53,502 bases of DNA from a virus: the IMG/VR virus record IMGVR_UViG_3300018432_000016, positions 1 through 53,502 of that record. One strand, 5' to 3'. Shown in pieces: positions 46,476 through 53,314 of the stretch; the first letter of the stretch is position 1; the number at the start of each line of letters is the position of its first letter. The position numbers were made by a program, and so were the translations under genes. The notes beneath the pieces are model-generated. The model searched no databases and was not told where the DNA came from. It saw nothing but the letters and a program-made list of their open reading frames with translations.

Positions 46476-48326
46476 TCAGCTCCTCGGGGCGGTCGGTAGT
46501 TGCTGGTTGGCGACGGTCGTGGAACCGCCCCGGCGGACGCCGAGGAGCCGGGTCACGAGCCACACGTACGCGTCGAGGCGGCCCGGTGACTGCTGCCCCT
46601 CCGTCCAGGTCGTCAGTTCCAGCTCCAGGAGGGGCAGGGTGCCGACGTGCGAGACCTTGTTCGTTTCGACGGCGACGGCGACCGGCGTCGCCCGCAGCCG
46701 CTTGCCGACGGTGGCGGTCACGCCGTGCAGGCGGGCCGGGGGTGCGCTCGTCGCCGAGTCGAGGAGTCCCCGTTCGATGCGGTCGAGGACCTCGGCGAGC
46801 TGCCGCAGGTCGCCGGCGTCGGCGGTGACCTCCTCGGCGGGGAGGCGCTGCTCGACTGCCGCCCACCGGAGGGCGGCGCGCTGGAGGAGTTCGTCGCGGC
46901 CGACGGGGCGGCCGGTGGGGCGGCGGGTGAACGGGTCGACCTCGCCGGCGTCGGTGACCTCGTCGAGGGTGCGTGCCTGCCGGACGAGCCGTTCCCACGC
47001 CTGGACGAGTTCGTTCCGGAAGGTCTGCGGGACGAGGTTCTGTTCCCACACGACCTCGTCGGCTTGGGTGTCGACGGCGAGGAGCCACGCGGCGCGGGTC
47101 CACTCCGCCGAGGTCATGCGGCGCGAGCGGTCGTGGGTGACGTAGGCGCGGCCATCTTTGCCCCGGTAGCCGGCGACGAGCCCGGCCTCGTCCTGCCCGC
47201 CGGAGGAGGGGTCGACGGCGACGACTCGCAGCGTCGACGCGCCGACGTAGTCCGACGGCCGGCGGTTGCGGGCGATGGGCGCCTCGGCGAACACGGCGCC
47301 CTCCGGGGGGGTGGGGTGCTGCTGGTACAGGGAGCCCCACGCGGTTTCCCCGACCTCCAGGCGGCGGAGCTGCCAGTCCTCGGGGGTGCGGCCTCGGGCG
47401 GATTCCAGCCACTCGCCGGGGGGGCGGCCCAGCGAGTCGGGGAGCCACCCGGGGGCGAGGTTGCCGTCGTCGTCGAGGCGCGGGGCCTCCGCCTGCGCGG
47501 GGATCGACACGAACTCCCATCGGCGTAGCTCGTCGGGGAGGGCGCGTTCGTGCCCCAACACGTAGCCGTACAGGTCGTCGGGGTGCCACCGGGTTTGGGT
47601 GAGGATGACGAGGGCGGCCGACGGCAGTCGGGGGACGGCGACGTTCTGCCACCAGGCGAGGACCTTCGCCCGGTGCTCGGGGGAGTCGGCCTGCTCCCGG
47701 TCTTTGTACGGGTCGTCGACGAACAGGGCGTCGAGCGGTTTCCCCGTCCACCCGCCGCGCATGCCGTAGGCGATGAGCCCGCCCCGGTGCCCGGCGATCG
47801 AGAACCGGGACACGCTCGTCGAGTCGCCCCGGAGACTGATCCCGAGGAGATCCTGCGCGAGGGGGCGCGGGTTGAGCACCGTCCCCGACCCGTAATCGGC
47901 GATCCAGTTGCGGACCTCCCGGGAGAATGTGGTCGCCACGTCCGCCTCGAAACTCGCGATCCCGATGCGGAGGTCGGGGTTACGGACGAGCAGCCATAGG
48001 GGGGTGGCGATGGTGAGCCGGCGCGATTTGCCCTCCTGCGGTGGGGCGGCGACGGCGAGGCGGGCGGAGTGCCCGGCTTCCATGCGTTCGACGGCGCGGA
48101 GGACGGCGGCGTCGATGAGGGCGAGCGCCGGCGTTTCGACGGTGGCGAGCGGGTCGATCGCGTGCGCGAGGGCGCCGGGTGACGGGTAGCGGGTGCGGCG
48201 ACGGCGCCGCGCGAGTTCGCGGGCCACGCGTTCGGCGACGGCGACCCGCTCGTGTGCGGGCAGGTCGCGGGTCGCGGCCTCCAGGGCGAGGCGGAGCCGC
48301 TCGCGGTCGACGACACCCGCCGTCAT
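46476..48326 (-). CDS. terL: Terminase large subunit
   Basis: The 616-residue protein has a helical N-terminus. Its ATPase has Walker-A-like APPQEGKS, FSIAGHRGGLIAYGMRGGWTGKPLDALFVDDPYKD (Walker B FVDDP), and ILTQTRWHPDDLYGYVL (coupling motif). The C-terminal nuclease half has VVAVDPSSGGQDEAGLVAG (acidic residue), a THDRSRRMT loop, and RLDAYVWLVTRLLG. It translocates DNA into the prohead through the portal and cuts it. Overlaps the holin-like gene by 4 bases. Long for TerL: an extra 90 residues precede the ATPase. Confidence 0.95.
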   Translation of the reverse strand: MTAGVVDRERLRLALEAATRDLPAHERVAVAERVARELARRRRRTRYPSPGALAHAIDPLATVETPALALIDAAVLRAVERMEAGHSARLAVAAPPQEGKSRRLTIATPLWLLVRNPDLRIGIASFEADVATTFSREVRNWIADYGSGTVLNPRPLAQDLLGISLRGDSTSVSRFSIAGHRGGLIAYGMRGGWTGKPLDALFVDDPYKDREQADSPEHRAKVLAWWQNVAVPRLPSAALVILTQTRWHPDDLYGYVLGHERALPDELRRWEFVSIPAQAEAPRLDDDGNLAPGWLPDSLGRPPGEWLESARGRTPEDWQLRRLEVGETAWGSLYQQHPTPPEGAVFAEAPIARNRRPSDYVGASTLRVVAVDPSSGGQDEAGLVAGYRGKDGRAYVTHDRSRRMTSAEWTRAAWLLAVDTQADEVVWEQNLVPQTFRNELVQAWERLVRQARTLDEVTDAGEVDPFTRRPTGRPVGRDELLQRAALRWAAVEQRLPAEEVTADAGDLRQLAEVLDRIERGLLDSATSAPPARLHGVTATVGKRLRATPVAVAVETNKVSHVGTLPLLELELTTWTEGQQSPGRLDAYVWLVTRLLGVRRGGSTTVANQQLPTAPRS

Positions 48327-48499
48327 TCGATGACCGCCCCGGCGACGATCGAGGCGGCGATGGCGGCGTACACGTCGGAGGCGGTCACGTAGGACCCGGC
48401 CCGGTCGAGGGCGTACAGCGTGAGCAGCAGCAGGAGGAGGGCGATCAGTCCGGCGACGAGGGGGCGGAGCCACCTGTCACGGTGCCCGTTCCATCCCAC
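48323..48499 (-). CDS. Holin-like single-span membrane protein (58 aa), leaderless
   Basis: GTG at 48499 is eight bases after TAACGT. RPLVAGLIALLLLLLTLYAL is one strong transmembrane helix; the rest (ASDVYAAIAASIVAGAVIE) is mildly hydrophobic. Located next to terminase, not the endolysin. Possible holin. Confidence 0.6.
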   Translation of the reverse strand: MGWNGHRDRWLRPLVAGLIALLLLLLTLYALDRAGSYVTASDVYAAIAASIVAGAVIE

Positions 48500-48507
48500 G
48501 GAGAGTG

Positions 48508-48513
48508 ACGTTA
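48508..48513 (-). promoter_or_regulatory. Late-type box TAACGT, overlapping a stop codon
   Basis: The minus strand reads CCCCCGGTAACGTCACTCTCC then GTG 48499. The TAA of the box is the stop of the upstream gene. Confidence 0.55.
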
Positions 48514-48693
48514 CCGGGGGGGACGGGTGAGCGCCCGCGCGGCTGCCCTCGTCCGGTCCTCGGCGGTGCGGGCGGCGAGCCAGCAGGCGAGGCAGGTCGT
48601 CGGCGCGTACGTCCAGCAGCCGCACCCGCCGAGGCATGGGTACCGGCCGAGGGTGCCCTGTTCGGGTTCGCCGTACGGGCAGTCAGTCGCCAC
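48511..48693 (-). CDS. Small Cys-rich protein (60 aa)
   Basis: Cysteines in TDCPYG, YPCLGGCGCW and TTCLACW suggest a zinc ribbon. Overlaps the upstream gene by 11 bases. Unknown. Confidence 0.65.
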   Translation of the reverse strand: MATDCPYGEPEQGTLGRYPCLGGCGCWTYAPTTCLACWLAARTAEDRTRAAARALTRPPR

Positions 48694-48874
48694 GGGCCGC
48701 CTCCTCGTCGTGGACGTGCCGGGCGTGGTCGCGGCCGGCGTATGCGGCGGAGGAGGGGCCGGTGGCGACGGCTTCCCACCGGCCGCAGGCGCACGTCCAG
48801 GCGACGCCCCACGGGTATTCGGTCTGCGCGATCGCGTGCGGGTCGGCGTCGGCGGGGGTGGGGGCGAGCGTCAC
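48683..48874 (-). CDS. Small protein with CxC motif (63 aa), leaderless
   Basis: GTG is six bases after TACCCT. GVAWTCACGRWEAVATGP, then AGRDHARHVHDEEAARGD suggests a His/Cys metal site, as in small actinophage zinc-finger-like proteins. Confidence 0.65.
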   Translation of the reverse strand: MTLAPTPADADPHAIAQTEYPWGVAWTCACGRWEAVATGPSSAAYAGRDHARHVHDEEAARGD

Positions 48875-48899
48875 GCCCGGAGGGTAGCCCGGGGGGTAG

Positions 48900-49124
48900 C
48901 TACAGGTGGGTTCCGCCGCGCGCCCGGGTGGCGAGCCCCCGCAGCCACTCCTCGACCTCCGGCAGGGCGACGACGCGGACGACCGTCCCGTCGGGCAGGG
49001 GCAGGTCGGCGAGGTCCAGCTCGCAGCGGGCGAGGTCGGCGATCCGGTCGAGCAGCTCCGCCTCCGGGCGTGAGACCGCCCGGGGTTCCGTGGCGGAACT
49101 CCGGGCGGTCTGCTCGTCGGGCAT
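48900..49124 (-). CDS. Hypothetical protein (74 aa), leaderless
   Basis: ATG is seven bases after TAGCCT. EAELLDRIADLARCELDLADLPLPDGTVVRVVALPEVEEWLRGL reads as helix then strands. Unknown. Confidence 0.6.
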   Translation of the reverse strand: MPDEQTARSSATEPRAVSRPEAELLDRIADLARCELDLADLPLPDGTVVRVVALPEVEEWLRGLATRARGGTHL

Positions 49125-49131
49125 GGGGCGG

Positions 49132-49137
49132 AGGCTA
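49132..49137 (-). promoter_or_regulatory. Late-type box TAGCCT, overlapping a stop codon
   Basis: The minus strand reads GCCGGTAGCCTCCGCCCC then ATG 49124. The TAG of the box is the upstream gene's stop. Confidence 0.45.
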
Positions 49138-49311
49138 CCGGCGCGCGGGCTCGGCGGCCGGTTCATCGGCAGGCGGGAGGGGGTGGTCGTTGCGGGCGGT
49201 GAGCGCCGTTCCGATGGCGAGGACGACGGCGAGCCCACCCAACCCGAGGGCGAGCAGCTCCAGGGGGGTGACGCCGGCGGCGATAGCCGTCGCGGCGGCG
49301 ACGGTCAGCAC
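49135..49311 (-). CDS. Small membrane protein, holin-like (58 aa)
   Basis: Hydrophobic from the start (VAAATAIAAGVTPLELLALGLGGLAVVLAIGTALTA), so one or two spans, then a polar tail. GTG overlaps the nuclease-like gene by seven bases. Candidate holin partner. Confidence 0.6.
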   Translation of the reverse strand: MLTVAAATAIAAGVTPLELLALGLGGLAVVLAIGTALTARNDHPLPPADEPAAEPARR

Positions 49312-49715
49312 AGGACCACCTCCCCGCGCGGCCACGGGATGCGGGGCTGCTTCCCGGCACCGTCCCACGGCATGGCCCACCCGTCGGCGACGAGGACCTC
49401 GGCGAGGTCCTGCGGCCCGGCGCCGAGGTCGACGACGACGGTTCCGAGGTCCCGGCCGCCGTACTTGTCGTCCTCCAGGTCGACGAGGACGACACGGGTC
49501 CCGGTGGGGACGAGCCCGGCGACGTGGACGTACGTCTCCGGGCCGCCGGGCTCGGCGAGTTCGCGGGTTGCGGCGCCCCGTACGCGGACCTTGCGGCGCC
49601 GGTATTCGCCGCGCCCCCGGTCGACCCACACGTACACGGTGTCCCCGTCGCGCCAGCCCTCGACGACCCCGTTTTCGTACAGGGGGGCGGGCACCGGCGG
49701 CAGTGCGGCGGTCAC
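49305..49715 (-). CDS. SNase-fold (thermonuclease-like) protein (136 aa)
   Basis: VVEGWRDGDTVYVWVDRGRGEYRRRKVRVRGAATRELAE matches the first half of staphylococcal-nuclease-fold proteins (GDT turn, R.RG, then acidic). RVVLVDLEDDKYGGRDLGTVVVD and LAEVLVADGWAMPW match the second. Usual catalytic Arg/Asp/Glu positions appear partly kept (R and E around RGAATRELAE, R in GGRD). It may cut nucleic acids or be a non-catalytic relative. Confidence 0.7.
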   Translation of the reverse strand: MTAALPPVPAPLYENGVVEGWRDGDTVYVWVDRGRGEYRRRKVRVRGAATRELAEPGGPETYVHVAGLVPTGTRVVLVDLEDDKYGGRDLGTVVVDLGAGPQDLAEVLVADGWAMPWDGAGKQPRIPWPRGEVVLC

Positions 49716-50293
49716 GCGGCGACCTGCTCGGGGATGGCGACGACCTCGACGAGGGGCCGGCGGACGAGTCGGCAGGCGACCCGGTTGACGAGGGCGTCGA
49801 CGGTGAGGGCGGCGGCGTTGACGGCGGCGACGGGCAGGAGGAGGGGTGCGACGAGGACGGCGGCGAGGAGGACGCGGAGGAGGTCCTCGCGGGCTCCGTC
49901 CCGGCGGGCGGGGGACACCCACGCCCCGAGGCGGACACCCAACCAGTATCCGAGGTTGCGGAGCGGGTGGTCGGGGTCGAGTTGCCGCAGCCCGTCGAGG
50001 AATTCGCGGTCGGCCTGGACGGAGGTCAGTTCGGGGAGGAGCCGGTCGGGGCGGCCGGCGCGGTGCCACGCGTTGAGGTCGTCGCAGCGCTTGTCGTGCC
50101 GGATGGCGGCGGGCGTGATCTTCCCGGAGGTGGGGAGGAGGACGCGGAAGGGGCGGGGGACGGAGGCAAGGTCGGTCACGTACCCGGCCTCGACGACGAC
50201 GCCGTTCTCGTCGAGGAGGTCGGCGGTCAGTTCGTAGCATTCCCCCTCGTCGTGCTGGAGGGGGCGGATCGGGGGGAGGGGGAGGAGGAACAC
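49712..50293 (-). CDS. DUF1353-family protein (193 aa)
   Basis: YVTDLASVPRPFRVLLPTSGKITPAAIRHDKRCD is the DUF1353 signature; FLDGLRQLDPDHPLRN and GYWLGVRLGAW follow, then a hydrophobic C-terminal helix. GTG 50293 has CCGGAG seven bases upstream; a TTG far upstream (50374) is less likely. DUF1353 proteins are found in phage lysis or tail regions. Exact role unknown. Confidence 0.8.
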   Translation of the reverse strand: MFLLPLPPIRPLQHDEGECYELTADLLDENGVVVEAGYVTDLASVPRPFRVLLPTSGKITPAAIRHDKRCDDLNAWHRAGRPDRLLPELTSVQADREFLDGLRQLDPDHPLRNLGYWLGVRLGAWVSPARRDGAREDLLRVLLAAVLVAPLLLPVAAVNAAALTVDALVNRVACRLVRRPLVEVVAIPEQVAA

Positions 50294-50396
50294 AGCGAAC
50301 TCCGGGGGGTAACGGATCGTGACCCGGTGATTACAGCACGACCCCGCCCCGACTACCGGGACACAACCTGACAACGTCCCCCGACAATCCCCGCAA

Positions 50397-50723
50397 CTAC
50401 TGCCGACCGCCGTCCGGTGGACGGAGGAACTCCTCGACCGCGAGGCGGGCGAGCCGGCGGGCCGCAGCCTCCGTCAACCGCAGCACCGAACCCGGCAGCA
50501 AGTCGAGCCCCGCGAACGCGTGCGCGACCCGATCCTCCAGGTCTGCGAGGTCAATCAGGCGGGCGGTCATCGCCTCCCCGCACGCGTTGCACTCGACCCA
50601 CGTCCGCCCACCGTCCGCCCGCTCATACCAGTCGTGCGGGTGGTCGGGGCAGCAGCAGCCGGCGGCGGGTAGCCCGAGCCGGTCCCGTTCGGTGTCGTCG
50701 AGCTGCCGGTCGTACGCGGTCAC
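50397..50723 (-). CDS. Zinc-ribbon-containing hypothetical protein (108 aa)
   Basis: CCCPDHPHDWYERADGGRTWVECNACGEAMTAR is a probable Cys/His zinc site (about 24-56). A helical C-terminus follows (EDRVAHAFAGL, AAARRLARLAVEEFL). GTG overlaps the upstream stop. The 103-base gap to the next gene holds a TGTAAT -10-like box but no clear hairpin. Confidence 0.65.
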   Translation of the reverse strand: MTAYDRQLDDTERDRLGLPAAGCCCPDHPHDWYERADGGRTWVECNACGEAMTARLIDLADLEDRVAHAFAGLDLLPGSVLRLTEAAARRLARLAVEEFLRPPDGGRQ

Positions 50724-51043
50724 GACTGCTCGCCTGCCTCGTCGAACGCGGCCCGGAGGTCGTCGAGCGGAACCTCGACACACTCCGTTGTGACGGTGTC
50801 CCGACCGCCATATCCGCCCTCCCGGCGCCACGCGGTGCGGCAGGACGTGTCGGGTCCGCCGGAGAACAGGTCCCGGAACGGGCGGACGCCCCGCTCCCGG
50901 CCGCGCTCCTCGGCGTGTGCGATCTGCGCGGCGAGGTGTCGGGCGAGGTCGTCGAGGACGAACTCGGGCAGGTCCCGGCCGTCCTTCCATGCGACGAGGG
51001 CGCCGTCCGCCTCGGCGCGGTGCTGCCGGGTCGGCTCGGTCAC
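50720..51043 (-). CDS. Hypothetical protein (107 aa)
   Basis: Helical N-terminal half (LDDLARHLAAQIAHAEERGRERG), polar middle, then VEVPLDDLRAAFDEAGEQ. GTG overlaps the upstream stop. Unknown. Confidence 0.6.
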   Translation of the reverse strand: MTEPTRQHRAEADGALVAWKDGRDLPEFVLDDLARHLAAQIAHAEERGRERGVRPFRDLFSGGPDTSCRTAWRREGGYGGRDTVTTECVEVPLDDLRAAFDEAGEQS

Positions 51044-51417
51044 TGCCCCTCCCCTGCCGGTCCGACGAGGAGGAGGCGGAGGGATCCGAGCTGCTCGTCG
51101 AGGGCGGACGCCCACCGGAGTTCGGACGCGGCCGGCTGAAGGTTGCCCTCCCGGAGGCGGGCATGCGCGACGAGCACGCGCTCGTCGCGGAGCTGCTCCC
51201 GCTGCTCGATCAGGGCGCGGACGCGGGCGAGGATCCGCTCTTCCCCGATCCGCTCGTGATGCGCCAGGGTCTCGGCGACGAGGGCGGAGAGGGTGGGGGA
51301 GTCCGGGTCGTACCGGTCGCGGTCGGCCCACGTCGAGGCGACGGTGGAGCCGGCGTCGAGGAGCCGGTCGGCGAGGCGGCGGCGGGGCTCGGGTGCTGGA
51401 GGCGTGGGAGTCATCAT
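51040..51417 (-). CDS. Helical hypothetical protein (125 aa), leaderless
   Basis: ATG at 51417 is seven bases after TATAGT; a start-associated-like TCCCACGCCT lies inside the first codons. The chain is helical (LADRLLDAGSTVAS, LVAETLAHHERIGEERILARVRALIEQREQLRDERVLVAHARL). First gene of the unit down to 50397. Confidence 0.7.
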   Translation of the reverse strand: MMTPTPPAPEPRRRLADRLLDAGSTVASTWADRDRYDPDSPTLSALVAETLAHHERIGEERILARVRALIEQREQLRDERVLVAHARLREGNLQPAASELRWASALDEQLGSLRLLLVGPAGEGQ

Positions 51418-51424
51418 GCCCGGC

Positions 51425-51430
51425 ACTATA
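51425..51430 (-). promoter_or_regulatory. Promoter -10 box TATAGT, leaderless
   Basis: The minus strand reads TAGGGGGAGGGTATAGT, identical over 17 bases to the copy at 1772-1777, then seven bases to ATG 51417. Confidence 0.7.
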
Positions 51431-51438
51431 CCCTCCCC

Positions 51439-51726
51439 CTAGTGTCTTGGGGTGGGGGTGTCGACGGAGTGTCCCCGAGGTCGCACGTCCGGCAGACGAG
51501 CCCCGCCCCCCTCGGGCGGAGGACCCGCATCCGGCAACACGAACACACGGGCAGTGGCGGGGGCTCCGTGCTCACGCCCCCCGATCCTGCCGTGTCCGGG
51601 CCGGGAGTCGCGGCGCCGGTCCCGCTCGTCGAGGACCTCGGCGGCCAGCCACCCGGCGACGGCGCCGGCGAACAGGAGGCAGGCGACCGTCCCGGCGAGG
51701 ACGGCGAGCGCGACCGGCAGGGTCAA
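51439..51726 (-). CDS. Single-span membrane protein (95 aa)
   Basis: The most likely start is TTG 51726, overlapping the RHH gene stop (TTGA). VALAVLAGTVACLLFAGAVAGWLAAEV is a transmembrane helix; the remainder is polar and Pro/Arg-rich. The start codon is uncertain. Confidence 0.45.
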   Translation of the reverse strand: MTLPVALAVLAGTVACLLFAGAVAGWLAAEVLDERDRRRDSRPGHGRIGGREHGAPATARVFVLPDAGPPPEGGGARLPDVRPRGHSVDTPTPRH

Positions 51727-51884
51727 CGCTGGCCCCGGTCCCACGCGGCGAGCCCGAGGCGGAGGAGGTTCCGGATCACCTGCGAGCGGGTCCACTCGTG
51801 CTCGGCGGCGATCCGGTCGACCCGGGCGAGGGCGGCCGGGGCGATGCGGAGCCCGATCGGTTCACGTCTAACACTGTCTGACAC
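51723..51884 (-). CDS. Ribbon-helix-helix regulator (53 aa)
   Basis: REPIGLRIAPAALARVDRIAAEHEWTRSQVIRNLLRLGLAAW is a textbook CopG/Arc fold: strand, helix, turn, helix. GTG at 51884 sits inside an inverted repeat (51871-51896), so the protein probably represses its own operon. It overlaps the upstream small membrane gene by 17 bases. Confidence 0.8.
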   Translation of the reverse strand: MSDSVRREPIGLRIAPAALARVDRIAAEHEWTRSQVIRNLLRLGLAAWDRGQR

Positions 51885-51990
51885 GTTCGACAGTGTCGCA
51901 CGCCCGCCTCGCCTCGCGGGCCTCCAGCCACACGCCGCCGGCGAGGCATGCCACGCCGGCCAGCATGCCGAGGAGGAGCCACACGATCAC
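51868..51990 (-). CDS. Very small membrane protein (40 aa)
   Basis: GTG overlaps the 27-residue gene stop. IVWLLLGMLAGVACLAGGVWL is one transmembrane helix, then a charged tail ending VERVRQC. Frame is consistent and ends within the RHH gene. Confidence 0.5.
   Translation of the reverse strand: MIVWLLLGMLAGVACLAGGVWLEAREARRACDTVERVRQC
51871..51896. promoter_or_regulatory. Operator-like inverted repeat at the RHH gene start
   Basis: ACACTGTC, ten bases, GACAGTGT, with an inner TGTC-T-GACA. Repeated TGTC/GACA half-sites suit binding by two RHH dimers. Confidence 0.6.
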
Positions 51991-52070
51991 CGGAGCAGGA
52001 TCGCGGCGACGACGGCGGCCACGACGAGGACGACGCCGAGGAGAGCGAGCCGGACCTCGTCGCCGGTCAC
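51987..52070 (-). CDS. Tiny membrane protein (27 aa)
   Basis: GTG overlaps the terminase small subunit stop (GTGA). VTGDEVRLALLGVVLVVAAVVAAILLR is essentially one transmembrane helix. Real by overlap on both ends; very short. Confidence 0.4.
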   Translation of the reverse strand: MTGDEVRLALLGVVLVVAAVVAAILLR

Positions 52071-52588
52071 GGCTCGATTCCTTCGTCGAGGGCGTCGTCG
52101 AGGGGGTCGGCGTAGTCGACGCCGAGGGACAGGAGCGCCTCGTTGACGGCGTCGTCGATGCGGCGTTCCGCGTCCTCCGTGGTCATCTGCACGCGGGTCA
52201 CACCGGCCCACCGTTCGGGGGCTGTGCGCGCCAGGTAGTCGCGGGCTGCGCGCCAGTCGTCGGAGAACGCGGTCCGCCAGGCGGCGACGGCGGCGACCTC
52301 GGCGACGGCCTGCGCGCGTGTGACGGATTCCAGTAAAAGGAGGTACGGGGCGTCGGCGTCGGAGGGTTCGGCGCCGGCGTCGCGGGCGGACGCTGCTTCG
52401 CGGCCTCGGGCGAGCCACCCGGCGAGGGTGGACTGTGAGATGCCGGCGGCTTGGGCGGCGACTTTGAGGTATGAGCCGGCTTCGACGGCGGTGACGATGG
52501 CGTCGTGGGTTTCCTGGGTGAGCCGGGTCGGTCGGCCGCGCCCCATGCGTTCGACGAACGCGGTCGGCAGGTTGGGGTGTTCGGTCAC
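52067..52588 (-). CDS. Terminase small subunit-like DNA-binding protein (173 aa)
   Basis: GRPTRLTQETHDAIVTAVEAGSYLKVAAQAAGISQSTLAGWLARGRE is a helix-turn-helix of the type at the N-terminus of small terminases. A helical oligomerisation part (LLLLESVTRAQAVAEVAAVAAWRTAF) and an acidic C-terminus follow. GTG 52588 has AGG eight bases upstream; GTG 52597 is an alternative. It lies about 3.7 kb from terL, with small genes between. Confidence 0.75.
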   Translation of the reverse strand: MTEHPNLPTAFVERMGRGRPTRLTQETHDAIVTAVEAGSYLKVAAQAAGISQSTLAGWLARGREAASARDAGAEPSDADAPYLLLLESVTRAQAVAEVAAVAAWRTAFSDDWRAARDYLARTAPERWAGVTRVQMTTEDAERRIDDAVNEALLSLGVDYADPLDDALDEGIEP

Positions 52589-52590
52589 GG

Positions 52591-52776
52591 TCAGCACCTG
52601 CCCTTGTCGGTGACTTCCCGGATGGCCTCGGCGAGGTGTGGGTGCCGGGCGAGGAGGGACGGGTGCGGCCCCCGCCGGGCCAGATCGGAGCCCCGGGCGA
52701 GGGCGAGGATGCGGGGCGGGGGCTCCAGGCGGTCGGCGGCGGCGCGGAGGAGTGCGGCGACGCGGGCGCGGATCAT
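52591..52776 (-). CDS. Small basic protein (61 aa)
   Basis: ATG overlaps the upstream stop (AGATGA). IRARVAALLRAAADRLEPPPRILALARG is helical and basic; ends HLAEAIREVTDKGRC. Unknown. Confidence 0.55.
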   Translation of the reverse strand: MIRARVAALLRAAADRLEPPPRILALARGSDLARRGPHPSLLARHPHLAEAIREVTDKGRC

Positions 52777-53042
52777 CTGGTGGCCTTCGTGATCGTGCTG
52801 TCGGTGACGGTGCCCGCTTGTTCGGCGGCGTCCCGGGCGATGGCGTCGTCGAGGAGCCACTGCCGGGCGGCGTCGACGAGTCCGAGGACGGTGGGGCGGT
52901 CGAGGTCGGCGAGGATGGCGCCGTCGGGGTCTTCGGCGACGACCGATATGCGGCCGAGGGCGGCGGCCCGTATGCGGACCTTCGTGCGCCTAGTGGTGTC
53001 CTCGGCGGCCCACCGGTCGACCGGGTCGGGTGTGGTGGTCAC
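52773..53042 (-). CDS. Hypothetical protein (89 aa)
   Basis: GTG 53042 follows ACAGGAGCACCC with a CCACGCC leader-like stretch upstream. TKVRIRAAALGRISVVAEDPDGAILADLDRPTVLGLVDAARQWLLDDAIARD reads as strands then helices. Unknown. Confidence 0.65.
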   Translation of the reverse strand: MTTTPDPVDRWAAEDTTRRTKVRIRAAALGRISVVAEDPDGAILADLDRPTVLGLVDAARQWLLDDAIARDAAEQAGTVTDSTITKATR

Positions 53043-53095
53043 GGGTGCTCCTGTCGTCGGGGGCGGCGTGGCCGGCGTGGCGCGTGCCTTGCCTG

Positions 53096-53314
53096 TCACG
53101 ATGCCCCACCGGGGCCGTTGTCGTGCCCGGGGGAGGGGCAGGTGTCGATGTAGGCGTGCCCCCCGTCGGGCAGGTCGACGAGGGTGGAGGTCCACCCGTA
53201 CGCGGCGGCCTCGTCGCGCCCGTGAACGCTGGTTCGCGACCGGGTGTGGAACGCGCCCCGGCACGGCTGCCCGCTGCGGAGGCGGTCACACGTCAAGGTG
53301 ACGAGGGCGGTCAC
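53096..53314 (-). CDS. Small hypothetical protein (72 aa)
   Basis: GTG overlaps the stop of the boundary-spanning gene (GTGA). TALVTLTCDRLRSGQPCRGAFHTRSRTSVHGRDEAAAYGW, then YIDTCPSPGH has three Cys and looks like a small beta-type zinc fold. Unknown. Confidence 0.65.
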   Translation of the reverse strand: MTALVTLTCDRLRSGQPCRGAFHTRSRTSVHGRDEAAAYGWTSTLVDLPDGGHAYIDTCPSPGHDNGPGGAS

